From assembly GCA_963801505.1 (NCBI GenBank), contig CAWDEY010000020.1, positions 124,001-188,000 of the forward strand: a DNA stretch of 64,000 bases, in the 5' to 3' direction. The DNA comes from JAOUFP01 sp963801505. GTDB taxonomy: Bacteria; Nitrospirota; Thermodesulfovibrionia; Thermodesulfovibrionales; UBA6898. The translations under genes were made by a program, and so were the position numbers. The first letter of the stretch is position 1, and every line of letters begins with the position of its first letter. This document shows, piece by piece, positions 1 through 9,567 of the stretch. The notes under the pieces were generated by a model that was given only the letters and a program-made list of their open reading frames with translations, searched no databases and was not told the origin of the DNA.

Positions 1-80
1 GTCAGCAAGAATGTATTCTTGATGACAACTGGAGAGGTTATTTAATATTTATCAAATTCAGGCTGCGATAAAAGACCGCG

Positions 81-89
81 TGTTATAAT
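81..89 (+). promoter_or_regulatory. extended -10 promoter-like element
   Basis: TGTTATAAT fits an extended -10 (TG-N-TATAAT). No good -35 is visible at normal spacing. Transcription would begin near 96, very close to the kinase start codons at 99 and 105, so the message would have almost no leader. Sequence match only. Confidence 0.35.
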
Positions 90-98
90 ACTAAAGGT

Positions 99-2591
99 AT
101 GCAAATGAATAATGTCATTAATAGTTCATATTCCCTTCTCCTGGAGACTTTTGATTCTCTCGAAATTCCTGTTTTTCTAATAGACGGAAAAGAAAATGTT
201 CTTTCCTGCAATAATGCTGTCAGCACTGTTTTGCAATATTCCGCGGATGATTTAACCGGACATAATATCCATGACTTCATCCCCGTGGCCAAAAACTTTA
301 GCAGCCATATCTCCTTTGGTATATTTCCTGCCCGGCCGGCAAACCCGCTTACCTGCCATAAAGACGCCTCTCATTACGAATCATACTGCAGAAGAAAAGA
401 CGGCAGCTCTTTTCTGGCTCGGGTTTCCATTGTCCCCATCCACAGAGATGACCTGAAACTGGCTGTCATTGAGAATATATCCGACCGGAAAAAACTTCAG
501 CATAAGGCATCTCAGAGGACGAAGGAGCTGTCGATATTCAATACCTTCGCAAAGATACTGACTACACACCTGCCTACAGACACGATCATACAGGAGACAG
601 TTGATATGCTCGCCTCAATTATGGAAGCAGAGCAGGCCTGGATATACCTGCTGGACAAGTCGGGTGTATTATATCTGAGGGCCTGGCATGGCATCACCGG
701 GGAAACTGTCAAATCCCGGGAATCCAGAAATGCGGGTGAATCACTGAATAAAAAAATCATCTCCTCAGGGCGACCGCTGCTGGTCGAAAACGCCCCTGAA
801 GACCCGCGGGTATCACATGAAGTCCAAGAGATCAAAAGCATAGCCGGGGTCCCCATATCTTCGAAAGGGGTTGTAATGGGTGTTCTCGGCGTAGGAAGCC
901 GCAGCGTCTCCTATTTTACCTCAATGGACATCCAGTTACTGAACACCATCGGCAGCCAGATCGGGGTCGCAATAGAAAACTCAAGGCTCATTGAACAGCT
1001 GCAGGACAAGATGGGCCAGATCGCACTGATCAATGAACTCAGCGGGATCATTAATTCGAGCCTCAGCATCGGGACCATTTTCAGAATGATGGTCTCCGAG
1101 ATAAAGAAGCTGGTCGACTACGACAGGGCGAGCCTCCTCCTCTATAATGAAAAGGACGACAATTTTCTGATCTTCGCCCTGGATACCGAGCTTAAAACTT
1201 TTCTGAAAAAGGGCATCAGGGCGCCCATCGAGGGCACGAGCGCCGGTTGGGTTGTAAGAAATGAGCGGCCATGGATCAGCCGGGACCTGGCAAAGACAGA
1301 TTTCCCTCTGGACAGGAAATTACTCCGGGAAGGCATCAGGTCAACGGTCAGTATCCCCCTGTTCCACGACCGGATACTCGGGGTCTTCAACCTTGACAGC
1401 ACTGAGCCGGAAAAATACTCGGAAAAAGATCTCGATATACTGGTCCCCATCGCAAAACATATTTCCGTGGCCCTTGAAAACGCCCTTCTCTTTGAGGAGA
1501 TATCAAAGGAAAAAAAGGAATGGGAGAAGACCTTCGACGCGATTACCGATATGGTATGGATAGAGGACGGAAAACAATGCATTTTGCGCGCTAACTATAC
1601 CCTGCTTTTAAAAACCGGATTTTCGTCAGTGGAAATCACAGGGAAGCGCTGCTGGGAAGTTCTCGACAGGCTCGGGATAAACCAGACCGATTGTCTCTGC
1701 GCCGCCACCCTCCGAACAAAACAACCTTCATTTCGCGAACTCAAGGGCACTGGCAGGAGCATTTTCCATTTCTGGGCCTATCCACTTATAGACGAAGAAG
1801 GCCAACTCTATTCAATAGTCCACTATCTCAAGGACGTCACCTCCCAAAAACAGCTCGAACAGCAGCTGATCCGCTCTGAAAAGCTGGCATCACTCGGGAC
1901 CCTGGTTGCCGGAATCGCGCACGAGATCAATAATCCCCTCGGCATTATCGCCGGATATTCAGAGGCCCTCCTCGACAGGGCAAAAGAAAAGTCTCTCCTT
2001 GAAAATAAAGAATTTGAGGACTTCCCCGAATATCTCGAAACTGTCCATAACGAAATATTCAGATGCAAGGGGATTCTCAGGAGCCTGCTTGATTTTGCCC
2101 GTCCTTCCGGCGGAACGTTCCGTGATCTGGATATCAACGAACTGATAAAAGAGGTCATACTCCTGGTCAACCATAGGGCAAAACAACTCAAACACAATAT
2201 TGAGCTCAAACTGAACCGGGACCTTCCCAAGATATACGCGGACCCTGGAAGCCTTCGACAGTTATTTATGAACCTAATAATAAACTCGATTTATTTTACG
2301 CCCTCAGGCGGCAGCATCGTTATAACCACTGAGATGGATTCGCTGCAACAGGGTGCCGATATCATCAGGGTATCGGTGTCCGATACCGGCGCGGGAATAT
2401 CCGGCGAAAACCTTGAAAAAATATTCGATCCCTTCTTCACGACCAAACCCGTAGGTGAAGGTACAGGTCTCGGACTTTCGATCTGCCATAAGATAGTGGA
2501 GTCACATAACGGTACAATTGATTGTGAAAGCGAGGCAGGCCGTGGGACCACCTTCGTAATACGCTTCCCGACAAAAGGACAAAATGGTTAG
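99..2591 (+). CDS. PAS-GAF-GAF-PAS sensor histidine kinase
   Basis: Probably cytoplasmic sensor kinase of 830 residues with no clear membrane segment. Order: PAS (about 15-125), two GAF domains (about 145-295 and 310-470), a cysteine-bearing PAS (about 485-590, with a CLC motif), HisKA with the phosphoacceptor His near 608 in GIAHEINNPLG, and an ATPase domain with the N box (NLIINS), DTGAGI and a GTGLGLSI G2 box. It overlaps the next gene, an NtrC-type regulator, by 8 bases, so the two are almost certainly a cognate pair. An AAAGG about 7 bases before ATG 105 makes 105 (MNNVINSS) as likely a start as 99. The signal is unknown; GAF and cysteine-PAS domains suggest a small ligand or redox cue. 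Confidence 0.9.
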   Translation: MQMNNVINSSYSLLLETFDSLEIPVFLIDGKENVLSCNNAVSTVLQYSADDLTGHNIHDFIPVAKNFSSHISFGIFPARPANPLTCHKDASHYESYCRRKDGSSFLARVSIVPIHRDDLKLAVIENISDRKKLQHKASQRTKELSIFNTFAKILTTHLPTDTIIQETVDMLASIMEAEQAWIYLLDKSGVLYLRAWHGITGETVKSRESRNAGESLNKKIISSGRPLLVENAPEDPRVSHEVQEIKSIAGVPISSKGVVMGVLGVGSRSVSYFTSMDIQLLNTIGSQIGVAIENSRLIEQLQDKMGQIALINELSGIINSSLSIGTIFRMMVSEIKKLVDYDRASLLLYNEKDDNFLIFALDTELKTFLKKGIRAPIEGTSAGWVVRNERPWISRDLAKTDFPLDRKLLREGIRSTVSIPLFHDRILGVFNLDSTEPEKYSEKDLDILVPIAKHISVALENALLFEEISKEKKEWEKTFDAITDMVWIEDGKQCILRANYTLLLKTGFSSVEITGKRCWEVLDRLGINQTDCLCAATLRTKQPSFRELKGTGRSIFHFWAYPLIDEEGQLYSIVHYLKDVTSQKQLEQQLIRSEKLASLGTLVAGIAHEINNPLGIIAGYSEALLDRAKEKSLLENKEFEDFPEYLETVHNEIFRCKGILRSLLDFARPSGGTFRDLDINELIKEVILLVNHRAKQLKHNIELKLNRDLPKIYADPGSLRQLFMNLIINSIYFTPSGGSIVITTEMDSLQQGADIIRVSVSDTGAGISGENLEKIFDPFFTTKPVGEGTGLGLSICHKIVESHNGTIDCESEAGRGTTFVIRFPTKGQNG

Positions 2592-3915
2592 GATACTCGC
2601 GGTTGACGACGAAGAGCCCATGAGAAGACTTCTCATGAAAGAACTGTCACGAAAGGGGTTTTCAGTAGAGACCGCCCCTGACGGCGATTCCGCATTAGAG
2701 CTGATAAAAAGCAATACTTACGATGTGGTCCTGCTCGATATTGTCATGCCCGGGATTGACGGTATTTCGCTAATGAAAAAACTCAAACAGGACCCTGCGG
2801 CCCCGGTGATCATTGTGCTGACCGGCAGGGCCACCGTGGAGACCGCTGTCGAGGCAATGAAGCACGGCGCGTATGATTACCTCACAAAACCATACAAGCT
2901 CGATGAACTCGTGATCATCATCAACAGGGCGTTTGAGTTTGGTCAGCTCACAAAAAAAACCCAGTTGCTTCAGCAGGAACTGGTAAGGCAGGAGACGCCA
3001 TCGGATATCATCGCCGCAAGCCCCAGGTTCATGAGCATACTTGCCCTGGTCCGAAAGATCGCTCCTACTGACTCGACGGTTTTAATACAGGGAGAAAGCG
3101 GCACAGGAAAAGAACTGATAGCCAACACTATCTGGCGCCACAGCAAAAGAAGCGCACTGCCTTTTATAGCTTTAAACTGCGCGGCCTTCTCTGAAAATCT
3201 CATAGAAACCGAACTTTTCGGCCATGAAAAAGGCGCGTTTACGAATGCCTACCAGGCAAAGCACGGGCTGGTGGAAGTGGCGGACAAAGGGACCCTTTTT
3301 CTCGATGAGATAGCAGAAATGCCGCTCGGTCTGCAGGCCAACCTGCTCCGCTTTCTGGATTCCGGGGAATACCGGAGGGTCGGCGGAAACAAGCTCCTCT
3401 CTGTTGATACCCGGGTAATCGCAGCCACAAACAAAACCCTCTCTGACCTCATCACAGCAGGACGTTTCAGGGAGGACCTCTATTACCGCTTGAATGTCAT
3501 CAATATAGCCATTCCGCCTCTCAGGGAAAGGAAAGAGGACATTCCTGATCTTTCCGGCTTTTTCCTGAAGAAGTACAGCCAAAAACTATCAAAATCCATT
3601 TCCGGTTTTGCGCCAGGAGTGCTGGACCTCTTCAATGCCTACGACTGGCCTGGGAATGTCAGGGAACTCGAAAACATCATGGAGCGTGCCGTAATACTCT
3701 GTGACTCTGAAAAAATAGGGAAAGAGGATATATCTCTGCCGGCCATCCATACAGGGAAAGATAACCGCGTTAACCCTTCACTTGAAGACATGGAAAAAGA
3801 CCATATTCTGAGGATATTGAATGAAGCAGACAACAACCAGTCAAAGGCCAGCCAGATGCTAGGAATAGACAGGAAAACGCTCTATCTGAAACTGAAAAAA
3901 TACGGGATCAGTTAA
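2584..3915 (+). CDS. sigma-54-dependent NtrC-family response regulator
   Basis: Receiver domain with acidic pocket VDDE and phosphoacceptor Asp52, then a sigma-54 AAA+ domain (Walker A GESGTGKE, Walker B LFLDEIAEM, arginine-finger region) and a C-terminal Fis-type helix-turn-helix (NNQSKASQMLGIDRKTLYLK). At 443 residues it is full length. The loop that contacts sigma-54 reads GAFTNA (residues 217-222) instead of the usual GAFTGA. It starts inside the end of the kinase gene, so the two are translationally coupled. It is a candidate activator of the sigma-54-type promoter at 9568, which is inference from proximity only. Confidence 0.93.
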   Translation: MVRILAVDDEEPMRRLLMKELSRKGFSVETAPDGDSALELIKSNTYDVVLLDIVMPGIDGISLMKKLKQDPAAPVIIVLTGRATVETAVEAMKHGAYDYLTKPYKLDELVIIINRAFEFGQLTKKTQLLQQELVRQETPSDIIAASPRFMSILALVRKIAPTDSTVLIQGESGTGKELIANTIWRHSKRSALPFIALNCAAFSENLIETELFGHEKGAFTNAYQAKHGLVEVADKGTLFLDEIAEMPLGLQANLLRFLDSGEYRRVGGNKLLSVDTRVIAATNKTLSDLITAGRFREDLYYRLNVINIAIPPLRERKEDIPDLSGFFLKKYSQKLSKSISGFAPGVLDLFNAYDWPGNVRELENIMERAVILCDSEKIGKEDISLPAIHTGKDNRVNPSLEDMEKDHILRILNEADNNQSKASQMLGIDRKTLYLKLKKYGIS

Positions 3916-3989
3916 GCGCAAGTTCTGTATAAAAGTCCTCAGTTGTTTAGTGTGAAGAACACTGGACAGAGACCACGGATATAATAATT

Positions 3990-5189
3990 ATGAAAGAAAA
4001 CAGGAAATTTTTCGGCTTTGGAAAGAATGTGACCATTGCCGGATTTGTCAGCTTTTTCATGGACGTAAGCTCGGAGATGATTTATCCTCTTGTCCCGCTT
4101 TTTTTAGCGAATGTCCTTGGGGTAAACAAATCCGTCATAGGGCTTATTGAAGGCATTGCGGAATCAACAGCAAGTCTTCTTAAGGTTTTTTCAGGCTGGG
4201 TTTCCGACAGGACAGGCAACCGCAAGTGGCTTATGGCCGCGGGCTATGGCATATCCACGTTGAGCAGACCAATAGTGGCCCTAGCTACAGGTTGGCATCA
4301 TGTGATGGGTTCCCGCTTCATCGACAGGTTCGGAAAAGGCATTCGTACGGCGCCCCGCGATGTCATTATTGCCGAATCTTCGGACAGGGCATACCTTGGA
4401 AGGGCCTTCGGTTTTCATCGTTCCATGGACACAATGGGTGCAGTAGTCGGTCCTGCATCGGCATTTTTCCTCCTCGGCTTATTATCAAACGATTACCGCA
4501 AGGTTTTCTGGCTTTCCATGATACCAGGAGTCATTGCCATATTATTGATCGTCTTTTTTATTACTGAAAAAAAGAAGACCGTGACGGCTCATGCAGAGAG
4601 ACCGAAATTGACCTTGAAACACTTTGACTGGAAGTTCAAGTTCTTTGTCCTTATTGCAGGGTTGTTTGCTCTCGGCAATTCAAGCGATGTTTTTCTGATA
4701 TTGAGGGCCCAGCAAGTCGGTGTTTCAACGGTCATGATCCCGATGGTCTATCTGCTGTTTAATCTCGTGTATTCTCTTTCCTCTATTCCCGCCGGTATGG
4801 CAGCAGATCGTTTCGGCAGAAAGAGGATCATCCTCTTGGGCTTTGTGTTGTTTGCATTCCTGTATTATGGTTTTGGCACAGCCTCCGGCACAAAGGCTGT
4901 CTGGGTCCTTTTTGGTCTCTACGGTCTTTTTATGGGCCTTACGGAAGGGGTCCAGAAAGCCTTTCTCACTACAATTATCCCACCGGATTTCAAGGCGACC
5001 GCCTTTGGCGTATTTAATACTGTGGTAGGGCTTGCCATGCTGCCTGCAAGTCTGATCGGCGGCTGGCTTTGGGACAATGTCTCACCGTCAGCCACATTTT
5101 ATTTCGGAGCGATCACGGCAGCGGCTTCTGCTGCAATGTTTATTGTGTTTATATCACTAGTCAAAAGGACCGAGGCGTCACAGTCTTAA
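3990..5189 (+). CDS. major facilitator superfamily transporter
   Basis: A 399-residue polytopic membrane protein with about 12 hydrophobic segments in two halves. The loop between segments 2 and 3 carries the MFS signature (GWVSDRTGNRKW) and a related loop follows in the second half (AADRFGRKR). The conserved RFIDRFGKGIRTAPRD stretch is typical of a bacterial MFS subgroup with no assigned substrate. A clean terminator follows at 5198, so it ends its own transcript. Substrate not predictable. Confidence 0.85.
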   Translation: MKENRKFFGFGKNVTIAGFVSFFMDVSSEMIYPLVPLFLANVLGVNKSVIGLIEGIAESTASLLKVFSGWVSDRTGNRKWLMAAGYGISTLSRPIVALATGWHHVMGSRFIDRFGKGIRTAPRDVIIAESSDRAYLGRAFGFHRSMDTMGAVVGPASAFFLLGLLSNDYRKVFWLSMIPGVIAILLIVFFITEKKKTVTAHAERPKLTLKHFDWKFKFFVLIAGLFALGNSSDVFLILRAQQVGVSTVMIPMVYLLFNLVYSLSSIPAGMAADRFGRKRIILLGFVLFAFLYYGFGTASGTKAVWVLFGLYGLFMGLTEGVQKAFLTTIIPPDFKATAFGVFNTVVGLAMLPASLIGGWLWDNVSPSATFYFGAITAAASAAMFIVFISLVKRTEASQS

Positions 5190-5197
5190 AATAACAG

Positions 5198-5225
5198 CTG
5201 TGATTCTAATCACAGATTTTTTATT
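5198..5225 (+). terminator. rho-independent terminator after MFS gene
   Basis: CTGTGATT and AATCACAG form an 8-bp perfect stem separated by CT, followed at once by ATTTTTTATT. It lies 8 bases after the MFS stop codon. Confidence 0.8.
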
Positions 5226-5365
5226 GGAGACTCCCTTCGGCAAGACCGCAGGGAATCTCAATGCAAGGAATATTTTTCATTATATTCGCTCGCTAACCCC
5301 GTGGCAAGACCACGGGGAATATCGCTCGCTATCCCTTTAATCCCGATGCAGAGCATCGGGGAATT
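5226..5365. repeat. palindromic repeat family D, copy 1
   Basis: Intergenic element with hairpins built on CCCCGTGG-caaga-CCACGGGG and CCCGATGC-aga-GCATCGGG, plus a segment around TCGGCAAGACCGCA. The same order of motifs is found in reverse orientation at 57484-57605. The rest of the gap up to the OsmC gene holds nothing else I can name. Confidence 0.6.
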
Positions 5366-5442
5366 GTTTTGATTAAACATTTTTTCTGTGTTCTCTACGG
5401 TTAATTTTGTACAATACGTTAATACGATAAAGGAGATGCCCG

Positions 5443-5955
5443 ATGAAAAGTGAAAGAGATTTAAAAGAGATAGTAGCACGGAGGATTGAGTTTTTTAAAA
5501 GAAAACCTGAGGCAGCCCTCTACAGGCCTAAGGTCACTTCACGTCACATAAAAAACCTCTATACAGAGTCTCAGGCACGTGAACATCTGGTGAAGGCGGA
5601 TTATGCAGAGGCAGCTGGCGGCGACAACGAGGCCCCTAATCCGATTGAACTCCTGCTTGCGGCCTTTGCAGCATGCATCGAGGCAGCTTTCTATGAGTTT
5701 GCAGTGCATGAAGGTTTTACCATCACCTCCCTCACAGTTAATGTCGAAGGTACGCTCGACCTGAGGGGACTCTTTATGATCGATGACGTATCTGCCGGGT
5801 TTAAGGATTTGCGGTATGACTTACACATAGAATCACCTGATGACGAGGAAAAGGTACGCGGATTAGCTGAAAAGGTAGTGGCGCATTGCCCGGTGGTGGA
5901 CAGCCTGAAGAGACCGACGCAGATATCCGGTGAGATAACGATCAGCAAAGGGTAA
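5443..5955 (+). CDS. OsmC/Ohr-family protein with both redox cysteines
   Basis: A 170-residue OsmC-like protein. Both cysteines of the family's peroxide-reducing pair are present, one in the central helix (AAFAACIEAAF) and one in the AHCPVVDSL turn, so thiol-dependent hydroperoxide reduction is plausible. GGAGATG precedes the ATG. The gene stands alone on the + strand, convergent with the CobW gene. The first ~40 residues extend beyond the core fold. Its natural substrate cannot be read from sequence. Confidence 0.85.
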   Translation: MKSERDLKEIVARRIEFFKRKPEAALYRPKVTSRHIKNLYTESQAREHLVKADYAEAAGGDNEAPNPIELLLAAFAACIEAAFYEFAVHEGFTITSLTVNVEGTLDLRGLFMIDDVSAGFKDLRYDLHIESPDDEEKVRGLAEKVVAHCPVVDSLKRPTQISGEITISKG

Positions 5956-5993
5956 GGACAAAGAGCAGCCAGGCAGCCGTTAAGCACGATGAG

Positions 5994-6899
5994 CTATTTA
6001 CTGAATTTAGCTGCGGCCTGTGTGTTTAATTGCGCTATTTGGGTTGAGAGGGCCTCTTTTTCCAGGTGATCTCCGATAATGACCAGCCGGCCCTCTTTTG
6101 CTGATAAGGCAAAAGGCACGACATCGATATGTCCGTAGGAAAGATCGAAGCGGTAAGACCCCCGGCCTGTACTGACAAGAGATTTCGCCCTCACAATATT
6201 TCCATAGAGCCCTTCTTTCATATCTTCAAAGAATCTCTGATACAAAGTAAACCCCACTGTCTTAGCCAGCCTGAAAGCCCCGGTATCAAAGTGCAGATGA
6301 GATGCATGCCTTTGTATGGACCGTTGTCCTGTCAGGGGACCCGAGACAGGCACTTCCAGTGTTGCCTGAACAGTACTGAATATGATCGCACGGGGATTAA
6401 TCTCATCGATAAGCGTTAATGTCTTTGATATTTTATCTTCATCCGTCAGATCTGTTTTGTTGATGAGAATAATGTCCGAATTTGCAACCTGGTCCTGGAA
6501 AAAACTGCCGTAAATCTCAGCCTTGTAGAGATCAATGAACTCTGTTACGTCGACAATTCCGATTACCATGACCGGGGTCATTTTGAGCAGTTCAAGCGCT
6601 TCAAGCACACCGGAGGGCGAGGCCACGCCGCTAGGTTCGATTATGAGATGCTCCGGGGCAAACGTCGCAATGATCTTTTCTATGGTGCTAATAAGGTCGG
6701 TTTTAAGGGTGCAGCATACACACCCGCTTGGCAGTTCAATCGAATCAATGCCGCTTCTGGAGAATATCTCGCCGTCAATCCCTGTCTTGCCGAAGTCATT
6801 CACCAGGACAACAGCCTTTTCTACATTGTCCCTGAGGAAGTTCTGTATAAAAGTTGTCTTCCCGGACCCCAATAATCCGCATACGATCGTTGTCTTCAT
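5994..6899 (-). CDS. CobW/COG0523 GTP-binding metallochaperone
   Basis: Residues 6-15 form Walker A (CGLLGSGKTT), followed by the G3 region (EPSGVASPSG), the family's CxCC metal-binding motif (GCVCCTL) and the NKTD guanine-specificity motif. The C-terminal CobW_C domain is short, giving 301 residues. COG0523 proteins deliver or insert zinc, cobalt or nickel. Two predicted zinc methyltransferases and a corrinoid protein are encoded a few kilobases away, so a role in loading those enzymes is possible, though the strand differs and there is no operon link. Confidence 0.88.
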   Translation of the reverse strand: MKTTIVCGLLGSGKTTFIQNFLRDNVEKAVVLVNDFGKTGIDGEIFSRSGIDSIELPSGCVCCTLKTDLISTIEKIIATFAPEHLIIEPSGVASPSGVLEALELLKMTPVMVIGIVDVTEFIDLYKAEIYGSFFQDQVANSDIILINKTDLTDEDKISKTLTLIDEINPRAIIFSTVQATLEVPVSGPLTGQRSIQRHASHLHFDTGAFRLAKTVGFTLYQRFFEDMKEGLYGNIVRAKSLVSTGRGSYRFDLSYGHIDVVPFALSAKEGRLVIIGDHLEKEALSTQIAQLNTQAAAKFSK

Positions 6900-7132
6900 G
6901 CTTGAGTATGACCAAACTGGAGGTACAAATTCAAATACAGGAATGCTTCACCTGCTAATCGACACTATAATAGCATTACTACAGGAAGACCTGCTTTCAC
7001 GTCCTGCTACTCACCGGAAGACTGATGGCGATTCTAAAGATTACTAAAAGAAATCAAGACATAACGCCGAGTTCAAAGGCTTTTTCGCTGGAACTAACTG
7101 AATCCCGCAAAGATAAAAAATGAAAGTTGTGG

Positions 7133-9250
7133 TTAAGACCTGCGTTTATTATTCTTTTGTTCATACATCAATGCGTCTGCTCTCATAAGAAGTTCGTCTA
7201 TAGTTTCAAGGTGTGCAGGGTCATAGTATGCCACACCGACGCTTATAGAGAGTTCGTATTTGCGGTCAAGTTTTCTGTTTTGTATGTCGACATTCTTTTG
7301 CAGGCGCGCTTTAATCAAATCTATGTTGTCCCCGGCTATTCCTATAGGCACTATCACAAATTCATCCCCCCCGATGCGTCCTATGATATCAGAATTTCGA
7401 AAAGTGTCGCTAAGGACTTCAGCTGTCTCTCTGATTGCCCCATCGCCTTCCTTATGACCAAGGGTGTCATTGATTGCCTTCAGGCCATCTAAATCAGCAT
7501 AAAGCATAAATATCCCCCTCTTGAGGCGATCAGCCATCTTTAGCTCACGTTCTGCCAGGGTTATAAATCCGCGCCTGTTGTAAAGTCCTGTGAGTTCATC
7601 TCTCAGTGACAGGGAACGCAGCTCTTCTTCCAGATGCTTACGTCCTGTTACATCCCTCAGTATCCCTTCGATTCCAAGAAAATTGCCATTTTCGTCCTCT
7701 ATTATTCTGCTTGAGGATTCCAGTTCAATCGGTTCTCCGTTTTTATTTTTGGCCCTCATGGGATAAGCACTCACGGATTTTTTAATTTTCAATTCTTCCC
7801 GATAAACATCTCTGTCCTTAGGGTCTCTCCAGTAATCCAGGGCGTTCCTCCCGATTATTTCTTCAGGGGTCTCGTAACCAAATATTCTGGCACCAGCAGG
7901 GTTCATCAGCGCAAATGTGCCGTCAGCATTTACCTTGAAGATCCCATCCAAGTTTCGCGTAACAAAGGTCCTGTATCTTTCTTCACTTTTCCTCAACGCC
8001 TTATAAGCCCGTTTCTTCTCTGTAACGTCCAGAAAATATTCGATGACATGGGACACATTCCCATCCTCATCGGCAATAGGATAACTATAAATATCAAACC
8101 ATGCCTCTGTTCCGTCTTCTGATTTGATCATCTTCTCAGCAGCACAGGGATCTGATGAACGAAATGTTTTTTCAACAATGCAATTGTCGCAGACGCAGTC
8201 CTTTCCATATAAGACCTTATAGCACTGTTCATCAAGCAGGTCCATTATGGGAATTTTTCTTAACCTGGCATACTCCTTATTGGCCCTTACGATCCCGTAA
8301 TCACGATCAAAAATGATAAACGGCGACTGAATGCTTTCAAAGATTGTATTGAGGAACCGTTCTGACTTGGCTAGCTGTTCTTGCACTTCTTTCCGCTCTT
8401 TTACCTCTCTGACAAGCAGATCACGGGAAACAGTAGTTTTCTGCAGGTTCTCTGACATTGCATTGAAGGTAGTAGCGAGCATACCTATTTCATCCCTGGA
8501 AGTTATATTTATTCGTTGACTTGTGTTGCCCACGGTAATCTGTTGCATGGCTTTTGCGAGGAGTGAAACAGGTTTATGGACAAAGTTTCTAAGAAAAAGG
8601 AACAGGACAAGAGAAATCACACATATAAATACCAGGGCAGTAATGGCGAGATTAAGCGATTGCTTGCGTACGTCGTTGTCAACCGAAAGGAGGGAAAAGT
8701 CGGACGTTAGTATGCCGAGGATCTTTTGCGCCTCCGGGTGAAAATGACAGGATGCAGTGTAGCAGGATTGTTCATTGTAAATGGGTTCAACATGTGTCAG
8801 CCTTCCATGTCCATCTGTCTCATAATATATTTTCCACTGCTTTCCAGCTTTCAAAGTTTCTGACGGTTTCAAAGGGTCGGCATGGCAGCCCAGGCAGGCA
8901 ATGGAACTCTTATCGGCTGAGTGCCCGATTTGGCCGGGGTCAGAAGAGTAGATAATTTTCCCTTTTTTATCGAATATTGTTATATTTTTTATATCTGAAT
9001 TGGAGCCTATACTCGTTACTGTATTCTGGATAGCTTCTTTGTGGAAAGTAAGCATATCATAGTGAATGCTTTTATTTATGAGGTCTGAATAAGAAGCGGT
9101 CTGTCTGACGGCGTTATTAATAAGATCATTTTTTTCTGAGATGATCAGCTTATAAAACAATATGCCTACACTAAGCATCAGCAGCAATCCTATGCTGAGG
9201 ATTAGTTTTCCAGCAAGTGATGTTGCAATGCGGTTCATGAAGCTAGTCAT
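7133..9250 (-). CDS. membrane diguanylate cyclase with haem-c sensor motifs
   Basis: I start it at 9250 (MTSFMNRIATS): an open frame runs back to 9622 but that part is not protein-like and overlaps the sigma-54-type promoter. Order: TM1 (about 17-38), a periplasmic region with CLGCH and a CX4CH motif (YTASCHFHPE), TM2, HAMP, a cysteine-rich PAS (CYKVLYGKDCVCDNC), a second PAS, and GGDEF with intact GGDEF signature and an RNSD inhibitory site just before it. It should make cyclic di-GMP in response to a signal sensed outside the membrane through covalent haem, probably redox or gas. No partner gene is adjacent. Confidence 0.9.
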   Translation of the reverse strand: MTSFMNRIATSLAGKLILSIGLLLMLSVGILFYKLIISEKNDLINNAVRQTASYSDLINKSIHYDMLTFHKEAIQNTVTSIGSNSDIKNITIFDKKGKIIYSSDPGQIGHSADKSSIACLGCHADPLKPSETLKAGKQWKIYYETDGHGRLTHVEPIYNEQSCYTASCHFHPEAQKILGILTSDFSLLSVDNDVRKQSLNLAITALVFICVISLVLFLFLRNFVHKPVSLLAKAMQQITVGNTSQRINITSRDEIGMLATTFNAMSENLQKTTVSRDLLVREVKERKEVQEQLAKSERFLNTIFESIQSPFIIFDRDYGIVRANKEYARLRKIPIMDLLDEQCYKVLYGKDCVCDNCIVEKTFRSSDPCAAEKMIKSEDGTEAWFDIYSYPIADEDGNVSHVIEYFLDVTEKKRAYKALRKSEERYRTFVTRNLDGIFKVNADGTFALMNPAGARIFGYETPEEIIGRNALDYWRDPKDRDVYREELKIKKSVSAYPMRAKNKNGEPIELESSSRIIEDENGNFLGIEGILRDVTGRKHLEEELRSLSLRDELTGLYNRRGFITLAERELKMADRLKRGIFMLYADLDGLKAINDTLGHKEGDGAIRETAEVLSDTFRNSDIIGRIGGDEFVIVPIGIAGDNIDLIKARLQKNVDIQNRKLDRKYELSISVGVAYYDPAHLETIDELLMRADALMYEQKNNKRRS

Positions 9251-9567
9251 TATGTCAATAACTCTCGCAGTTGTACATTTCCCATGATAGCAACAAAATG
9301 ATGCCTTTACTACATAATTTATCAAAAATTTAAACTGGTGGAAGACGGCGCTTCTCGCTATTGCGGATATATACGGTGAACTCCTCAAAGAGCCTTGCGC
9401 TAACACCGGTAAAACTCCCGTGCGGCGAAAAAGAGAATGCTGAAGGTAACTGCATTTCAAGAAAGATGGGTAATTATTCCCCGCATGCATGGGTAATATT
9501 GCCACACTATCTCCACCTTCTGTAGTTCTCCCGGTAATAAATCCCTTTAATTCAGGAGGGTCTATGC
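9251..9567. promoter_or_regulatory. divergent control region with direct repeats
   Basis: Gap between the diguanylate cyclase and the methyl-transfer operon. The nonamer ATGGGTAAT occurs twice in direct orientation at 9466-9474 and 9489-9497, 23 bases apart start to start (about two helical turns), some 70-100 bases upstream of the sigma-54-type site. That is where enhancer-binding activators bind. A strong AGGAGGG at 9554-9560 precedes an ATG at 9565 that opens a 33-codon frame out of phase with the next gene. No B12 riboswitch box was recognised. Confidence 0.35.
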
